This document shows, in pieces, positions 63,680 through 64,000 of a stretch of 64,000 nt of DNA. The stretch's first letter is position 1; each line of letters opens with the position of its first letter. The notes beneath the pieces were generated by a model. That model had not been told where the DNA came from and searched no databases. It saw nothing but the letters and a program-made list of their open reading frames with translations. Origin of the DNA: Ecdyonurus torrentis (lineage: Eukaryota; Arthropoda; Insecta; Ephemeroptera; Heptageniidae); contig OX439132.1 of the NCBI GenBank assembly GCA_949318235.1, forward strand, positions 25,204,102 to 25,268,101, read 5' to 3'. The position numbers and the translations under genes were made by a program.

Positions 63680-63775
63680 TTTGTGGTCGAGTGGTATATC
63701 GACCTGCACTCTCTGATGTAGCTTTTCAGATGTTGGGTACGTGGTTTGTAAGGACACGGTTTAGGGTTAGGGTAT
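63680..63775 (+). repeat. Possible tRNA-derived (SINE-like) fragment
   Basis: TGGTCGAGTGG (63684-63694) resembles a polymerase III A box of the tRNA-Ser/Leu type. GTGGTTTGTAAGGAC (63741-63755), about 60 bases on, is a poor match to a B box (GGTTCGANTCC). Clover-leaf pairing is not convincing, so it is not a functional tRNA. Two TTAGGG units follow (63761-63772), and a T run begins at 63813. A degraded SINE head is the best guess. Confidence 0.3.
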
Positions 63776-63809
63776 GACATTTTTGCACTGCGTGATCTCA
63801 ACTCTGATA

Positions 63810-63843
<34 letters not shown>

Positions 63844-64000
63844 GTAAAGCATAACAGAAAGAAGAAAAAAAGTGAGATTTTAAATGGATCAAACCGTAAC
63901 CATATATAATAGCAGAAAGAAAAAAAAAACATTTTAGTACATCGTAAAATTAAATAAAAAGCCTCGAGTAAAGTTGAAATTAAATTGCAATTTCTTGAGC

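Larger units (their letters stand above)
60954..64000. other. A+T-rich non-coding sequence with simple repeats
   Basis: No gene is supported. It contains T runs (61448-61478, 63813-63842), A runs (62283-62309, 62650-62684), a CT repeat (61754-61810), an AAAG-type tract (62685-62724), a CRE octamer at 61510-61517, a G-quadruplex motif at 61624-61652 and a weak tRNA-like segment at 63680-63760. Confidence 0.6.

Noticed and set aside
63758..63775. Two TTAGGG units as a telomeric repeat
   Set aside because: Two units are too few, and nothing nearby resembles a telomere.

Overview
This window is a very A+T-rich eukaryotic intergenic (or very long intronic) stretch. By eye it is at least three-quarters A+T. 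Dinucleotide microsatellites (mostly GA/CT, some AT) and A or T runs of 25-42 bases recur every one to two kilobases. I found no protein-coding gene, rRNA or intact tRNA that I can support. The longest open frames are translations of microsatellites (Arg-Glu, Ser-Leu and Ile-Tyr repeats) or lie inside transposon-derived repeats. The organism cannot be fixed from the sequence. The spliceosomal-type signals, the mix of short cut-and-paste transposon derivatives and the absence of dense coding argue for a large-genome, A+T-rich eukaryote. An invertebrate animal is my guess, at low confidence.

The interpretable content is a set of short non-autonomous DNA transposons, recognised from inverted ends, target duplications and repeated copies. 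(1) A ~320 bp family flanked by TTAA has three copies (4441-4754 inverted, 15931-16257, and a diverged one at about 57315-57647). (2) A ~305 bp family flanked by TA has two close direct copies (41152-41462, 46922-47224) and one diverged inverted copy (about 9337-9670). (3) A 235 bp hAT-like element (28567-28801) with an 8-bp duplication sits inside one arm of an older G+C-rich foldback element (28534-28928). (4) A 527 bp hAT-like element full of CGAGC/GCTCG words lies at 52188-52714, also with a perfect 8-bp duplication. (5) A 118 bp Tc1/mariner-like miniature element lies at 29520-29637. (6) A ~370 bp foldback (8811-9183) and the diverged TA-family copy both lie inside a possible 2.1 kb TA-flanked composite (8535-10629).

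Layout: 1-8.5 kb is microsatellite-rich AT sequence with one TTAA-family copy. 8.5-10.6 kb is the composite repeat region. 10.6-28.5 kb is mostly simple sequence with the second TTAA-family copy and two weak exon candidates. 28.5-29.7 kb is a transposon cluster. 32.3-32.5 kb has an unusually good 3' splice-site-like signal. 34.9-37.5 kb is a dense GA/CT cluster ending in a 200-N assembly gap. 39.5-39.7 kb and 45.2-45.4 kb are small G+C-rich islands. 41-47 kb carries the two direct TA-family copies. 52.2-52.7 kb is the CGAGC-rich element. 53.7 and 61.6 kb carry G-quadruplex-type tracts. 60.3 kb has a 41-bp perfect palindrome. The right end has a weak tRNA-like (SINE-like) segment.

No genes work together here that I can show. 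The perfect CRE octamer TGACGTCA occurs eight times, five of them inside the mobile repeats, which is far more than base composition predicts and is the most interesting window-wide pattern.
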